A DNA stretch of 64,000 bases, from contig NZ_JAKGCU010000008.1 of assembly GCF_021556435.1 (NCBI RefSeq), forward strand, positions 1 through 64,000, read 5' to 3'. The notes beneath the pieces are model-generated. The model was not told the DNA's origin. It saw only the letters and a list, made by a program, of their open reading frames with translations, and did no database searches. Source of the DNA: Gordonia tangerina. Its GTDB lineage: Bacteria > Actinomycetota > Actinomycetes > Mycobacteriales > Mycobacteriaceae. How positions within the stretch are numbered: the first letter of the stretch is position 1; every line of letters begins with the position of its first letter. A program made the translations under genes and the position numbers. Positions 24,183 through 34,278 of the stretch are shown here, piece after piece.

Positions 24183-25373
24183 TCACACCTGTGCGATCAA
24201 CCACCGCGCGATGTCGGTGGCCGCACCCGGCTCGGTTGCCACGCCGGCGTGGCCGACCGGATGCTCGACGTAGGTCACCGACATTCCGTTGTGGCGGTAG
24301 GTGTCGACCAATCGCGTGACGAGAGGCTGCGGTGCCACCGTGTCGGTGAATCCGGCATCCACGCGAACCGGAATCTGCGCGGGGATATGCAGATTCCGCA
24401 CGTCGTTGCGCTCGAGTATCTCCACCAGCTTCGCCTTCATCTGCGCGCCCGCGGGGCCGAGTAGCTGGGTCGGTGCGAGTCCGCCGAAGGAGCCGGGCTC
24501 GGTGAGTTCGGCATAGCATCGATCCTCGATGTGGGGCAGCAGCACGGTCGCGGATCGACTGAGACCACCGCGCGTCATCAGGTCGGCGAAATCCGGATCC
24601 GCTGCTGCCGCGCCACTGCCCAACAGCGCGGCCAGGCCGACCAGTTCATTGATCGCGGGGCCCGCCAGCGGTACGCCGGACAATGCGTCGAGGATTGCGG
24701 CCACCTCCGTCGGTGGGGCCAGTGCGGCGACGGCACGAAGCCGTAACCCATTCCACTGTGCCGCCTCGCGGGCGCCGGCCGACAACGCGGCGACCGCGCC
24801 CTCCGAGTGGCCGGCGACCACCACGTCGTGGCTGATCCGGGAGTCGTACCGAGAGACCGCGACCGCTGCGTCGATGGTCGAACGCGCCAATGATCCCGCG
24901 ATGAGGTACGGATGCGGTCCGGAACCACCGATACCCTCGAAATCCGGGCGCACCACCGCGAATCCGGCGTCGAGCAGATGGGCGATGACCCGATCACCGG
25001 AGGTCATCCGAGGCAGCTCCGGATGCGTGGTGGTCGCGGTAGACGGGGCGCAGTGATCCGCGCCGCCGACGGTCATGTGATTCCACACCGCCAGTGGCCA
25101 TCCGGAGTCCGGGGCCGGTGCGCTCGGCAGCGTGAGGGTGCCGGTCATCTCGGTGCGCACGCCGCGCACCGAGGTGGAGGTGTATCGGATGCGTGAGGTG
25201 GTGCTCGCGCCGTCGACGACCATCGGGCCGTCGGCGATCACCTCCGCGGCGACAACGGTGGGTACCGCCTGCGTGGGCGCCGCCTGTGTCGGCGCGGCGG
25301 CGGCCCAGGCCACCATGATCGATGCACCGCCGGCGACCATGCGGCACAACGTCGTCCGAATTGCCACGATCAC
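24183..25373 (-). CDS. secreted lipase/esterase (LIP family)
   Basis: This 396-residue exported hydrolase has a signal peptide (MIVAIRTTLCRMVAGGASIM... ending AAAAPTQA near residue 31). The core shows AVWNHMTVGG, PDFEGIGGSGPHPYL, and the nucleophile elbow AGHSEGA; Asp (VDAGFTDTVAP) and His (PVGHAGVA) complete the triad. This is the secretory triacylglycerol-lipase (LIP) layout of Candida-type and actinobacterial enzymes. Start GTG 25373; an in-frame GTG two codons in is an alternative. It probably works on exogenous lipid. The N-terminus holds a short PTQA(A/V)PTQA repeat. Confidence 0.88.
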   Translation of the reverse strand: MIVAIRTTLCRMVAGGASIMVAWAAAAPTQAAPTQAVPTVVAAEVIADGPMVVDGASTTSRIRYTSTSVRGVRTEMTGTLTLPSAPAPDSGWPLAVWNHMTVGGADHCAPSTATTTHPELPRMTSGDRVIAHLLDAGFAVVRPDFEGIGGSGPHPYLIAGSLARSTIDAAVAVSRYDSRISHDVVVAGHSEGAVAALSAGAREAAQWNGLRLRAVAALAPPTEVAAILDALSGVPLAGPAINELVGLAALLGSGAAAADPDFADLMTRGGLSRSATVLLPHIEDRCYAELTEPGSFGGLAPTQLLGPAGAQMKAKLVEILERNDVRNLHIPAQIPVRVDAGFTDTVAPQPLVTRLVDTYRHNGMSVTYVEHPVGHAGVATEPGAATDIARWLIAQV

Positions 25374-25477
25374 CCCCGTGTCCCCACCCGGTTCCGGACC
25401 GGCAGGGTCTGCGTCGCAGACGCTACACCGGCGGCGGGCCGTTGTCCGCGCGATTCAACCGGATGGGGGAATCGATC

Positions 25478-26164
25478 TCAGCTACGGAGACGGCGTACCA
25501 GGATGAACACGATCGCGCCGAGAACCAACGCACCGACGAGCGGCGCCGCGCGCTTGGCCACCGAGCCGCCGGCGTACTGCATGAGGTCAAGCGCCTCTGC
25601 CTCGGCGTGCGGCTCGGTGGACGGCTGGACCGGGGTGGTGGCTGCGGCAGCCCCGGCGCCCTCGGATTCAGCCGGCTGCCCGCCTGACGGTGGTGTGGCT
25701 GCCGGTTGCGCGGCCGGCGCCGGTTCACCGAGTTTCTTCGACAGGCAGGACGAGAACTGGTCGATGATCTTGCCGCCGACATCCGACAGCATGCCCCGAC
25801 CGAACTGGGCAGGTTTGCCGGTGATGGCCAGGTCGGTGACAACGGTCCCGGTGGTCTGGTCGCCCTCATCCTTCAGCGTCATCGTGACCGATGCCTTGGC
25901 GGTGCCCTGGCCGCGGGATTCCTTGGCGTTGCCCTCGATCACCGCGCGGTGGGCACTCTCGTCTTTCTCGACGAAGGTCCCGGTGCCTTTGTACACCAGG
26001 GCAACCGGGCCGATCTTCACTTTGATCTGGCCGGTGAAGCTGTCCCCATCGACCCCGGTCAGGCTGGCACCGGGCATGCACCCGGTGACCCTCTCGGGAT
26101 CGATCAGGGCATTCCAGACGTCGTCGATCGGTGCGTCGACGGAGAAGGCGTGTTCAAGCTGCAT
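25478..26164 (-). CDS. coxG: CoxG: SRPBCC carbon-monoxide-dehydrogenase accessory protein with membrane anchor
   Basis: This 228-residue protein has an N-terminal SRPBCC/CoxG domain (1-148, beginning MQLEHAFSVDAPIDDVWNAL and including CMPGASLTGVDGD), an Ala/Pro/Gly linker (~150-195) and one C-terminal transmembrane helix (VGALVLGAIVFILVRRLRS). CoxG is thought to tether CO dehydrogenase to the membrane or quinone pool. Start ATG 26164 is two bases before the coxM stop. It is the last gene of the cox cluster and keeps the usual CoxG anchor. Confidence 0.92.
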   Translation of the reverse strand: MQLEHAFSVDAPIDDVWNALIDPERVTGCMPGASLTGVDGDSFTGQIKVKIGPVALVYKGTGTFVEKDESAHRAVIEGNAKESRGQGTAKASVTMTLKDEGDQTTGTVVTDLAITGKPAQFGRGMLSDVGGKIIDQFSSCLSKKLGEPAPAAQPAATPPSGGQPAESEGAGAAAATTPVQPSTEPHAEAEALDLMQYAGGSVAKRAAPLVGALVLGAIVFILVRRLRS

Positions 26165-26166
26165 GG

Positions 26167-27021
26167 TCAGACTCCCGCTGCGGTGACGACGGCTCGGCGT
26201 GTGAGCACCTTCGCCAGGTGGGTGCGGTACTCGGCGTCGGCGTTGGTGTCGCTCATCGGTTCGGCGCCCTCGGCGGCATGGTCGGCGGCCGCCCGGATCA
26301 CGTCGATGTCTGCGGACTGCCCTACCAGCGCCTGCTCCACTCCGCGGGCCCTGACCGGTACCGCGCCCATGTTGGTCAGTGCGACCGCGGCGTTGCGGAT
26401 GGTCCCGCCGTCGACGTCGACGGTCGCGGCGACCGCGACCATCGACCAACTCTGTGACACCCGGTGGAACTTCTCGTAGTGGGCGCGCCAACCGGTGTGC
26501 TTGGGGATGCGGATGTCGACCAGGATCTCGTCGGGTTCGAGTGCGGTGGTGAAGATGTCGGTGAAGAACTCTTCGGCACCGAGGCTGCGTCGGCCGTTGG
26601 GCCCGGCGACGGTCATGGTGGTGTCGAGAGCGACGGCCACCGCGCCGAGATCGCCGGCCGGGTCGGCGTGGGCGAGTGAACCGCCGAATGTGCCGCGGTG
26701 GCGGATCTGCGGGTCGGCCACCGTCGCGGTGGCCTCGGCGAGCAGCGTGGCGTGTTGGCCGACGAGAGCATCGGTCATGACGTCGTGATGGGTGGTCATC
26801 GCCCCGACGACGAGCGCGTCGCCGTCATCGCGCACCCCACGCAGTTCCTCGATCCGGCCGAGATCGATGATCGTGCTGGGTGAGTTCAACCGCAGCCGCA
26901 ACACCGGCATCAGGCTCTGCCCACCGGCGATGACCTTGGCGTCCTCGCCGGCGTCGGCCAGTGCGGACAGCGCCTCGGCCAGGCTGGTCGGGGCGACGTA
27001 CTCGAACTCGGACGGAATCAC
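26167..27021 (-). CDS. coxM: CoxM: FAD-binding medium subunit of CO-dehydrogenase-type molybdoenzyme
   Basis: This 284-residue flavoprotein carries electrons from the 2Fe-2S subunit to the quinone side. The FAD contacts are GGQSLMPVLRLRL (near 33-45) and TVADPQIRHRGTFGGSLAHA (near 98-117), followed by DPAGDL. Start is GTG 27021, with GGGAGGT upstream and a 4-bp overlap with the coxL stop. Length and motifs match the xanthine-oxidase-family medium subunit. Confidence 0.94.
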   Translation of the reverse strand: MIPSEFEYVAPTSLAEALSALADAGEDAKVIAGGQSLMPVLRLRLNSPSTIIDLGRIEELRGVRDDGDALVVGAMTTHHDVMTDALVGQHATLLAEATATVADPQIRHRGTFGGSLAHADPAGDLGAVAVALDTTMTVAGPNGRRSLGAEEFFTDIFTTALEPDEILVDIRIPKHTGWRAHYEKFHRVSQSWSMVAVAATVDVDGGTIRNAAVALTNMGAVPVRARGVEQALVGQSADIDVIRAAADHAAEGAEPMSDTNADAEYRTHLAKVLTRRAVVTAAGV

Positions 27022-29426
27022 TTGGCACCTCCCTGGGTGGACGAGGAGCGGGCCGCCTCGATGGCTTTCCACACCCGCATCGGACTGCACGGCATCTCGA
27101 CCTCGGTCACCCCGAGGTGGCGCAGCGCGTCGAGGACCGAGTTGACCACCGCGGGTGTCGAGGCGATGGTGCCTGCCTCGCCGACCCCCTTGACGCCCAG
27201 CACATTTCCGGTGGCCGGGGTCTCGGTGCGGTCGGTGATGAAGTGCGGCAGATCCGGAGTGCCCGGCACCAGATACTCCGCGAACGATCCGGACAGCAGC
27301 GTGCCCGACTCGTCGTAGATCGCGTCCTCGTACAGGGCCTGCGCGATGCCCTGGGCGAGACCGCCGTGCACCTGTCCTTCCACGATGAGTGGATTGACCA
27401 CGCTGCCGATGTCGTCGACGCACACGTACTTGCGGATCTTCACGAACCCCGTCTCGGTATCCACCTCGACGGCGCACAGATGCGTGCCATGTGGGAACGA
27501 GAAGTTCTCCGGATCGAATGTCGCCTCCGAATCGAGGTTCGGCTCAACGCCTTCGGGCATGTCGTGCGCGGCGAACACGGCGAGCGCCACATCGGTGATG
27601 CCGACCGCTTTCTCGGTGCCCTTCACCGTGAACTTGCCGTCGGTGAACTCGAGGTCGTCCTCGGCCGCCTCCATCAGGTGCGCGGCGATGGGACGCGCCT
27701 TGTCGACCACTTTCTCGGCTGCCTTGACGACGGCCATGCCACCGACCGCGAGGGAGCGCGAACCGTAGGTGTCGAGTCCGCGTGGCGAGGTCTGGGTGTC
27801 GCCGTGTAAGACCTCGACGTCCTCGAAGGGCACGCCGAGTCGGTCGGCGACGATCTGGCTCCACGCCGTCTCGTGACCCTGGCCGTGGGCTGAGCTGCCG
27901 GTGACCACCTCGACCTTGCCGGTCGGCAGCATCCGGATCGCGGCGTGTTCCCACCCGCCGGCACCGCCGCCGAGCTGACCCATGATCCGCGACGGCGCGA
28001 GGCCACACATCTCGGTGAAGGTGGATACGCCGATGCCCAGTTGCACCGTGTCGCCGCGTTCGCGGCGCTGCGCCTGTTCGCGACGTAGTCCCTCGTAGTC
28101 GAACAGCTCCTTCGCCTTTTCGGTCGCCGCCTCGTAATTGCCGGTGTCATAGGTCAATCCGGCGACGGTGTCGAACGGGAACTCCTCGTGGCGGATCCAG
28201 TTCTTCTCGCGGAGCGCGAGTGGATCCATGTCGAGTTCGGTGGCGAGCTCGTCCATCATCCGCTCGATGGCGAAGGTGGCCTCCGGACGTCCGGCACCGC
28301 GATAGGCGTCGGTGGGCACTTTGTTGGTGAAGACATTGGTGCAGGAGAAGTGATAAGCCGGGAACTTGTAGATGCTGTTGTACATGAACGCGCCCAGGAT
28401 GGGCACCGCAGCGGTGAACACCCGCAGGGTGGCGCCCATGTCGGCGAGCAACTCGACTTTCATGCCGGTGACCGTGCCATCACGTTTCGCCGACAGGGTG
28501 AGCTTCTGGATCTGGTCGCGGCCGTGGTGGGCGGCCTGCATCGACTCACTGCGCGACTCGGTGTATTTCACCGGCTTGCCCAGGCGCCGGGCGATCAGCA
28601 GTGCGAGCACCTCTTCCGGGCACACCTGCAGCTTGCCGCCGAATCCGCCGCCGACATCGGGGGCGATGACGCGCAACTTGTGTTCGGGGATGCCGAGTGT
28701 CATCGCGAGCATCAATCGCAGGATGTGCGGGACCTGGGTGGCCGACCACATGGTGATCTGGGGGCCCGTCGGGTCGACGACCGCCGACCGCGGCTCCATG
28801 AACGCGGGGATCAGGCGTTGTTGGCGCAGCGTGCGTTCCACGACGACCTCGGAATCGCGGATCGCGTCCTCCACACTGCTGCCGGTGCCCGCCTCGGCCG
28901 AGTCGAACACCCACACCGCCTGGACGTTGGTGCCCATGTCCGGATAGACCAGGTCGGCTCCGTCCTGCGCGGCGGCGGCCAGATCGAGGACGACAGGCAG
29001 GTCGTCGTAGTCGATGTCGATGCTCTCCAACGCGTCGTGCGCGGCGTACGGATCACGGGCCACGACGATCGCGACCGCCTCGCCGGCGAACCGGACGGTG
29101 TCGACTGCGAGCGACGGGGCCGGCGGGACTTTCATATCCGGAGTGATCTGCATCGCGTTGGGCAGGGAGGCTTGCTCCTCGGCGAGGTCGGCACCGGTGT
29201 AGACGGCGACGACGCCGGGCATCTGCTTGGCCGCCTCGGCATCGATGCTTGCGATGCGTGCGTGCGCCATCGGACTGCGCAGGATCGCGATGTGCAGCAT
29301 GCCGGGCAGCACGATGTTGTCGGTCCAGCGGGTACGGCCGGTGATGAGATGGTCGTCTTCCTTGCGGACGCGGGCCTTGCCGATCTCGTGTTCGGCGGCA
29401 GCGCTCGGTTCGACGGTCGCGGTCAC
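27018..29426 (-). CDS. coxL: CoxL: molybdopterin large subunit, form II type
   Basis: This 802-residue catalytic subunit binds the molybdenum cofactor. Key motifs are GGGFGGK (about 268-274), the active-site loop [10 protein letters not shown] (about 374-383), [13 protein letters not shown], and the catalytic Glu in [12 protein letters not shown] (near 762). True CO-oxidising form I enzymes carry AYXCSFR in this loop; AYRGAGR is the form II signature. Form II enzymes have been linked to weak CO oxidation or to other substrates. The GTG at 29426 has GGGAGGT upstream and overlaps the coxS stop by 4 bp. The gene order coxS-coxL-coxM is intact. Confidence 0.95.
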   Translation of the reverse strand: MTATVEPSAAAEHEIGKARVRKEDDHLITGRTRWTDNIVLPGMLHIAILRSPMAHARIASIDAEAAKQMPGVVAVYTGADLAEEQASLPNAMQITPDMKVPPAPSLAVDTVRFAGEAVAIVVARDPYAAHDALESIDIDYDDLPVVLDLAAAAQDGADLVYPDMGTNVQAVWVFDSAEAGTGSSVEDAIRDSEVVVERTLRQQRLIPAFMEPRSAVVDPTGPQITMWSATQVPHILRLMLAMTLGIPEHKLRVIAPDVGGGFGGKLQVCPEEVLALLIARRLGKPVKYTESRSESMQAAHHGRDQIQKLTLSAKRDGTVTGMKVELLADMGATLRVFTAAVPILGAFMYNSIYKFPAYHFSCTNVFTNKVPTDAYRGAGRPEATFAIERMMDELATELDMDPLALREKNWIRHEEFPFDTVAGLTYDTGNYEAATEKAKELFDYEGLRREQAQRRERGDTVQLGIGVSTFTEMCGLAPSRIMGQLGGGAGGWEHAAIRMLPTGKVEVVTGSSAHGQGHETAWSQIVADRLGVPFEDVEVLHGDTQTSPRGLDTYGSRSLAVGGMAVVKAAEKVVDKARPIAAHLMEAAEDDLEFTDGKFTVKGTEKAVGITDVALAVFAAHDMPEGVEPNLDSEATFDPENFSFPHGTHLCAVEVDTETGFVKIRKYVCVDDIGSVVNPLIVEGQVHGGLAQGIAQALYEDAIYDESGTLLSGSFAEYLVPGTPDLPHFITDRTETPATGNVLGVKGVGEAGTIASTPAVVNSVLDALRHLGVTEVEMPCSPMRVWKAIEAARSSSTQGGAK

Positions 29427-29902
29427 TGGGCACCTCCCGTGGCCTGCATTTTGTCGGCGGCGTCGAGGACGGCGGCGACGATGTTCTGGTAGCCGGTGCA
29501 GCGGCACAGGTTGCCTTCGAGGCCTTCGCGTACCGCGTGCTCATCGGGACTCGGGTTGTCGCCGAGCAGATCGATCGTCGACATGATCATGCCGGGAGTG
29601 CAGTAACCGCATTGCAGGCCGTGGTTGTCGCGGAATGCCGCCTGCACGGGATGCAACGCGCCGTCGCGGGCGAGCCCTTCGACGGTGGTGACGTCGGCGC
29701 CGTCGGCCTGCACGGCCAGGACCGAGCAGGACTTGACGCTGTGTCCGTTCAGCAGGACGGTGCAGGCGCCGCAGTTGCTCGTGTCGCAACCGACCACGGT
29801 GCCGACCTTGCCCAGCTGATTGCGTAGGTGATGGACGAGTAGCGTCCGTGGTTCGACGTCGTCGGTGTAGGTTGTGCCGTCGACGGTGAGGGTGATGCGC
29901 AT
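29423..29902 (-). CDS. coxS: CoxS: 2[2Fe-2S] small subunit
   Basis: This 159-residue protein holds the two iron-sulfur clusters of the CO-dehydrogenase/xanthine oxidase family. Cluster II cysteines are in [15 protein letters not shown] (about 39-53); cluster I cysteines are in QCGYCTPGM and NLCRCTGY (about 97-140). Start ATG 29902 has GGAGG about five bases upstream; an in-frame start eight codons earlier is unlikely. It is the first gene of the structural coxSLM set, with a 161-bp gap to coxE that could hold a promoter. Confidence 0.95.
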   Translation of the reverse strand: MRITLTVDGTTYTDDVEPRTLLVHHLRNQLGKVGTVVGCDTSNCGACTVLLNGHSVKSCSVLAVQADGADVTTVEGLARDGALHPVQAAFRDNHGLQCGYCTPGMIMSTIDLLGDNPSPDEHAVREGLEGNLCRCTGYQNIVAAVLDAADKMQATGGAQ

Positions 29903-30063
29903 GGGGCCTCCAATGCATGCCGGCAATCGTGGGCTGGCGCCGGGCGAAACCTTCCACCGTCACTCTGCGCCACCACTGTGTCCCAGATCACCGAAATCGC
30001 GGAATCCGTACTCGGCGCCTCGGATTCGTCGCCGTTATGAGCTGGTGTCCTGCGGGACACGAA

Positions 30064-31158
30064 TCAGGCCTCGCGGACCGCAACCAGCAGTTCCTGCAAC
30101 GTCGCCAGCGAGTGTCCGGCGAGCAGCAGGTCGAGGTGGGGTAGTGCGGCGGCGATCCCGCCCTGCACGGGCTGATAGCCGGGCGCACCGGCGTGCGGGT
30201 TGACCCACAACACAGCCTTGGCGAGGCGATGCAGGTGTGCCATCTGTTGCCCGAGCAGCGCCGGATCGCCGCGCTCCCAACCGTCGGAGAAGATCACCAC
30301 CACCGCGCCACGCGCCAATCCCCGTCGACCCCACCGGTCCAGAAAAGCCTGCAGTGTGTCGCCGAGCCGGGTTCCGCCCGCCCAGTCCGGCACGGCGCGA
30401 CCGGCAGCGGCGAGTGCCAGTTCGGGATCGCGGGCGCGTAACGCCACCGAGAGTCGCGTGAGCCGGGTGCCGAGGGAGAACACCTCGGTCCCGGACGGGT
30501 TCGCGCGGGTCACCACATGCGCGAAGCGCAGCAGGGCATCGGCGTAGGGGCTCATCGATCCGGAGACATCCAACAGCAGTACCACGCGGCGTGGCCGGGT
30601 GGCGGATCGATGGTGGCTCGGACGTACCGGTTCGCCCCCGGCGGCGAGCATGTCGCGCACGGTGCGTCGTGGATCGACCCGTCCCCGCCGGGCCGGGGTA
30701 CGACGTAGGGCGGCCCGCCGCGGCGGGCGCGGCCGCAACTCCGCGATGAGTTCGGCGAGGTGGGCGCGTTCGGCCGCCGACAGCGAGGAGATGTCGCGGT
30801 GGCGCAGCACCTCGGTGTCGTCGGCGGCCACCGCCAGCTGTGGCCCCGATCCGTCCGTGCGCTGTTCGCCGGCGGTCTGAAGCGCGGCCATCGGGCTGTG
30901 CTTGGGCTGGGTGGGGCGTCGGGTGGCGCGTGGGACCTGATCGCCGAACCAGGCGTCGAAGGCGAGATCGAAGCGCGGCTGGTCGTCCGGGTCACGGCAC
31001 AGGGTTGCCCGGCCGGCCCAATACACCGCGTCGACGTCGGCGAGGTCGATCTCGCGCAGCGCGCGGAGGAACGTTTCGACGGAGTCGGTCGCGACCGGCA
31101 GCCCGGCGTGTGTCAGGGTCCGCGCGAACCCAGCGACGCCGACCAGCTCGCCGGTCAT
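30064..31158 (-). CDS. coxE: CoxE: VWA-domain maturation protein
   Basis: This 364-residue protein has an N-terminal CoxE domain and a C-terminal von Willebrand A domain with the MIDAS metal site DVSGSMS (about 207-213) and later Thr/Asp ligands (WAGGTRLGD, IFSDGWERGD). With the MoxR-type ATPase CoxD it matures the large subunit, inserting sulfur and copper in form I enzymes. Start ATG 31158 overlaps the coxD stop by 4 bp. Residues ~75-195 are a poorly conserved, Arg/Pro-rich linker. Confidence 0.92.
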   Translation of the reverse strand: MTGELVGVAGFARTLTHAGLPVATDSVETFLRALREIDLADVDAVYWAGRATLCRDPDDQPRFDLAFDAWFGDQVPRATRRPTQPKHSPMAALQTAGEQRTDGSGPQLAVAADDTEVLRHRDISSLSAAERAHLAELIAELRPRPPRRAALRRTPARRGRVDPRRTVRDMLAAGGEPVRPSHHRSATRPRRVVLLLDVSGSMSPYADALLRFAHVVTRANPSGTEVFSLGTRLTRLSVALRARDPELALAAAGRAVPDWAGGTRLGDTLQAFLDRWGRRGLARGAVVVIFSDGWERGDPALLGQQMAHLHRLAKAVLWVNPHAGAPGYQPVQGGIAAALPHLDLLLAGHSLATLQELLVAVREA

Positions 31159-32045
31159 GCGAGCAGACGGTCCAGCCCGGCGCGGGCGACGCGATCGAGA
31201 TCTTCGCGGTACTTCAGGACGGTACCGAGGGTGGCGGCGGCGATCTCGGCGTCGAGCACATCACGATCGAGTTCGCGCAGGGCGCGTGCCCAATCCAGGG
31301 TCTCGGCCACGCCCGGTGGTTTCAGCAACTCCAGGCCGCGCAGGACGTGCACTGCCTGTGCCACCTGGGTGGCCAGGTCGTCGGCGATGCCCGGTACCCG
31401 GCGATGCATGATGGCGATCTCGCGGTCCAGGTCGGGGTGTTGTAGCCAGTGATAGAGGCATCGGCGTTTGAGCGCGTCGTGCACCTCACGGGTCCGGTTG
31501 GAGGTCAGGATCGTCAGTGGCGGCGTTGCGGCCCGGATGTGTCCGAGTTCGGGGATCGTCACCGCGTTCTCGTCCAGCAACTCGAGCAGGAACGCCTCGA
31601 ACTCGTCGTCGGCGCGGTCGATCTCGTCGACGAGGAGTACACAGGGCGCGTCGGTAAGTGCCTGAAGGAGCGGCCGGGCGAGCAGGAAACGTTCGGTGTA
31701 GAGCGAGGATTCGGCTGCGTCGGCGTCCAGAGCGCCGCCGCTGGCCGCTTCGAGTGTGCGCAGGTGCAGCAGTTGACGCGGGAAGTCCCAGTCGTAGAGA
31801 GCCTGCGAGGCATCGATGCCCTCGTGACATTGCAGCCGGATCAGTGGCAGTTGCAACGCCTCGGCCAGTGCTACCGCGAGTGAGGTCTTGCCGGTGCCCG
31901 GTTCGCCCTCGCAGAACAGGGGTCGTCCCATTCGCAAGGCGAGGAAGGCGGCCATGGCCAGACCGTCATCGGCGAGATAGCCGGTGGACTCGAGAGCCGC
32001 CGCGAGTTCGCGCGGCGATCCGGCGGCGGGTCGTGCGTCGGTCAC
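31155..32045 (-). CDS. coxD: CoxD: MoxR-type AAA+ ATPase
   Basis: This 296-residue chaperone ATPase has Walker A GEPGTGKTS (about 44-52), Walker B VLLVDEIDRAD (about 126-136) and an ILTSNRTREVHDALKRRCL sensor/arginine-finger segment. In characterised systems CoxD acts with CoxE to mature CO dehydrogenase. Start is ATG 32045. It is the first gene of the cox cluster and is divergent from the Rieske protein gene. Confidence 0.93.
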   Translation of the reverse strand: MTDARPAAGSPRELAAALESTGYLADDGLAMAAFLALRMGRPLFCEGEPGTGKTSLAVALAEALQLPLIRLQCHEGIDASQALYDWDFPRQLLHLRTLEAASGGALDADAAESSLYTERFLLARPLLQALTDAPCVLLVDEIDRADDEFEAFLLELLDENAVTIPELGHIRAATPPLTILTSNRTREVHDALKRRCLYHWLQHPDLDREIAIMHRRVPGIADDLATQVAQAVHVLRGLELLKPPGVAETLDWARALRELDRDVLDAEIAAATLGTVLKYREDLDRVARAGLDRLLA

Positions 32046-32212
32046 CTCGCGAGCCTATGCCCAGACGCGGCCCGGTAGGTCGGGACCGCGCACATCGCCG
32101 TGACGTCCGGGAGATCGCGTTGCGGCCAATCCTGCGGCCCGGGTGTGGCGGCTCCCGATGTTTGGCACGATGAACGCGAGGTCATGCCAGTTACCCACAG
32201 CCCGGGAGAGTC

Positions 32213-32671
32213 ATGAGCAACGTCAACATGCCCATTACGATCGGACGACGCAAGGTGCTCGGCGGTGCGGCCGCCGTTGCCGGTGCGGCCGCACTCGCGG
32301 CCTGCGGGTCCGACGACAACACCGATTCGGCGTCCACCACCACGGCCGATGCCGATTCGTCCGGTGCCGAATCGTCCGGGGATGGCGGGCTGCTGCCCGA
32401 TGCCGCCTCTATCGCCGTCGGTGGGGGTGTGGTGATGGAGGCGGTGAAGACGGTCGTCACCCACCCTGCCGACGGGGAGTACAACGCATTCTCCGCGGTC
32501 TGCACCCACAAGGGCTGCACGGTCAGCGATGTCACCGACAACGAGATCATCTGCCCCTGTCACGGCAGCAAGTTCTCCGCCGAGGACGGCAGTGTCATCG
32601 AAGGCCCCGCGACCGAGCCGTTGGCATCGCGACCGATCAGCGTCGCCGACGGGAAGGTCACGCTGGGCTGA
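32213..32671 (+). CDS. exported Rieske 2Fe-2S lipoprotein
   Basis: This 152-residue protein starts with a twin-arginine-like head (GRRKVLGGAAAVAGAAALAAC) that also contains a lipobox, AALAAC, so it may be a Tat-exported lipoprotein anchored through Cys31. After an acidic Ser/Asp/Thr linker comes a single Rieske domain with both cluster motifs intact: CTHKGC (104-109) and CPCHGSKFS (122-130). It should be a one-domain high-potential electron carrier outside the membrane. It is divergent from coxD with a 167-bp gap. A link to the cox electron chain is possible but not shown. Confidence 0.9.
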   Translation: MSNVNMPITIGRRKVLGGAAAVAGAAALAACGSDDNTDSASTTTADADSSGAESSGDGGLLPDAASIAVGGGVVMEAVKTVVTHPADGEYNAFSAVCTHKGCTVSDVTDNEIICPCHGSKFSAEDGSVIEGPATEPLASRPISVADGKVTLG

Positions 32672-32700
32672 CGCCCGGCGGCGTTGTTCGTCGCCGCCGG

Positions 32701-34278
32701 TCAGTTCTCGGTCGAGCCCGCCGAGGCGTCGTCGGTGGACGCCGCAGTTTCCGGCGAGGTGTCCGTCTCCGGTGAACTGACGGTGTCGGGCGCGACCCCG
32801 CTGTCCGGATCGGCACTGCCCGACGCGGACTCAGCACTGGGTCCGGTCGTGTCCGGCGTGTTGTCGGCGTGGTCGTCCGGGGAGTCCGCGACGACGGTCG
32901 GGGCCGGTACCTGGTTGTCGACGCTCGGCCCGGTGTCGACGGACGGCGGCGTGGACTGTGTCGTGGGCGGCGTCGGCTCTGGTGCTTGCGGTACCGGGTC
33001 TGGTGCCGCGGCGATCTCCGACGTGCTCGGACTGATTCGGGCGGATGTGGGAGACGGATCATCGGTGGGATCAGTCGCCGATGTGTCTGTGGCAGCGCGG
33101 GACTGTCTCTGGTCGGCTCCCGTATCAGGCGCACCGGTGGCCGCGGCGGAGGTCATCGTCACGCTGTATGGGGTGGGGGCAGCCGTGACCGGGACGGCCG
33201 AGTCCTCGACTCCGGGTCGCTGCATCGGATAGAAGGCTTCGGCCGCCCGGTTCCAGTCCTCGACATCATCGGCGGTGTAGGGGATGCCCAGTTCGTCGTG
33301 CACCCATTGGATGGCCAGCGCGAGTGGATGTCCGACGTCGTACACCTCGTAGCGTGTGTTGCCGTCGACGCTGTGGTAGACCGTCGGGTCGTCGAACCGG
33401 TTGATGTCGGCGTATGTCTGCGGTCCGTTGCCGCTGTGGACGGTGAGAAACCCTGCGGCGTCGACGATCAGCGACGACACGGGCCGGTACCACACCCACT
33501 GGAAGTTGGCGACGGGGTCGCCGACGACGATCACCGACGTCACGGGAGTGTTCCCGGTCGCGCCGGGGTTGCGGGCCCCGTCGGATTCGATGCCGATCAC
33601 GCCGGCGATCTGCGGCAGAATCGGCGTATCGGCCAGCCACGACTTGATCCCCCACGGGCTGCGCGGATCGGAGACCAAGACGATCCGTGTCCGTGTGGGA
33701 TCGAGGTAGCCACCCTCGTGGGCGATTTCGGCTGCATTGCCGACGGCGTCGGCGCCCTGCGAGTAGCCGGTGTAGACCACCATCGGAGGCCCTCCCGGCG
33801 CTGCGCCGGCGAACGCGCGCATGACGTCGAGATTGCGGTCGACTGCCACGTCTTTCGAGTCGTCATAGAGCGGCGCCAGGAAGGGCAGTGTCCCGGTCTT
33901 GCCGGCGATGATGGGACCGAACGACTCGGGATAGTTGACCACCAGGGTGGTCCGGCTGCCCATGAGTGGATAGATGCGCGGGAAGAGCGTTGCGTCATCG
34001 GTCCCCGGGGTCACGACGATGATCGCGCTTCCGGGCACGTCGTCAAGGAAGTCGAGGCCGTTGGTGTCGTCGGTCGCGTCGTAGACGATGCCGTCGTCGA
34101 TCAGGTCGTCGACGACGGCGGTGGCGCCCGCCGATGCGGGTCCGAGCGGACCGAGCGTCGCGATGCACACGGCTCCGGCGACGGCCGATACCGCTGTCGC
34201 GCGCGTCGATGTGCTCCGGAATCGGTTCGTTGACAACTGTGCTGGTCGGCGATGCTTACCGCGGTGCGCCAATGTCAT
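32701..34278 (-). CDS. secreted PE-PPE-domain serine hydrolase with disordered tail
   Basis: The ATG at 34278 gives 525 residues; TTG at 34272 would fit the GGAG site slightly better. A signal peptide follows a basic head (TRATAVSAVAGAVCIATLGPLGPASAGA). The core (about 50-350) has the PE-PPE fold: VYTGYSQGADAVG with nucleophile Ser, SVIVVGDPVANFQWVWYRP, then acid in YHSVDGNTRYEVYDVGHPLA with catalytic His in GHPLA. Mycobacterial PE-PPE proteins are serine esterases in or on the cell wall. The last ~165 residues are Ser/Asp/Thr/Pro-rich and probably disordered. Confidence 0.85.
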   Translation of the reverse strand: MTLAHRGKHRRPAQLSTNRFRSTSTRATAVSAVAGAVCIATLGPLGPASAGATAVVDDLIDDGIVYDATDDTNGLDFLDDVPGSAIIVVTPGTDDATLFPRIYPLMGSRTTLVVNYPESFGPIIAGKTGTLPFLAPLYDDSKDVAVDRNLDVMRAFAGAAPGGPPMVVYTGYSQGADAVGNAAEIAHEGGYLDPTRTRIVLVSDPRSPWGIKSWLADTPILPQIAGVIGIESDGARNPGATGNTPVTSVIVVGDPVANFQWVWYRPVSSLIVDAAGFLTVHSGNGPQTYADINRFDDPTVYHSVDGNTRYEVYDVGHPLALAIQWVHDELGIPYTADDVEDWNRAAEAFYPMQRPGVEDSAVPVTAAPTPYSVTMTSAAATGAPDTGADQRQSRAATDTSATDPTDDPSPTSARISPSTSEIAAAPDPVPQAPEPTPPTTQSTPPSVDTGPSVDNQVPAPTVVADSPDDHADNTPDTTGPSAESASGSADPDSGVAPDTVSSPETDTSPETAASTDDASAGSTEN

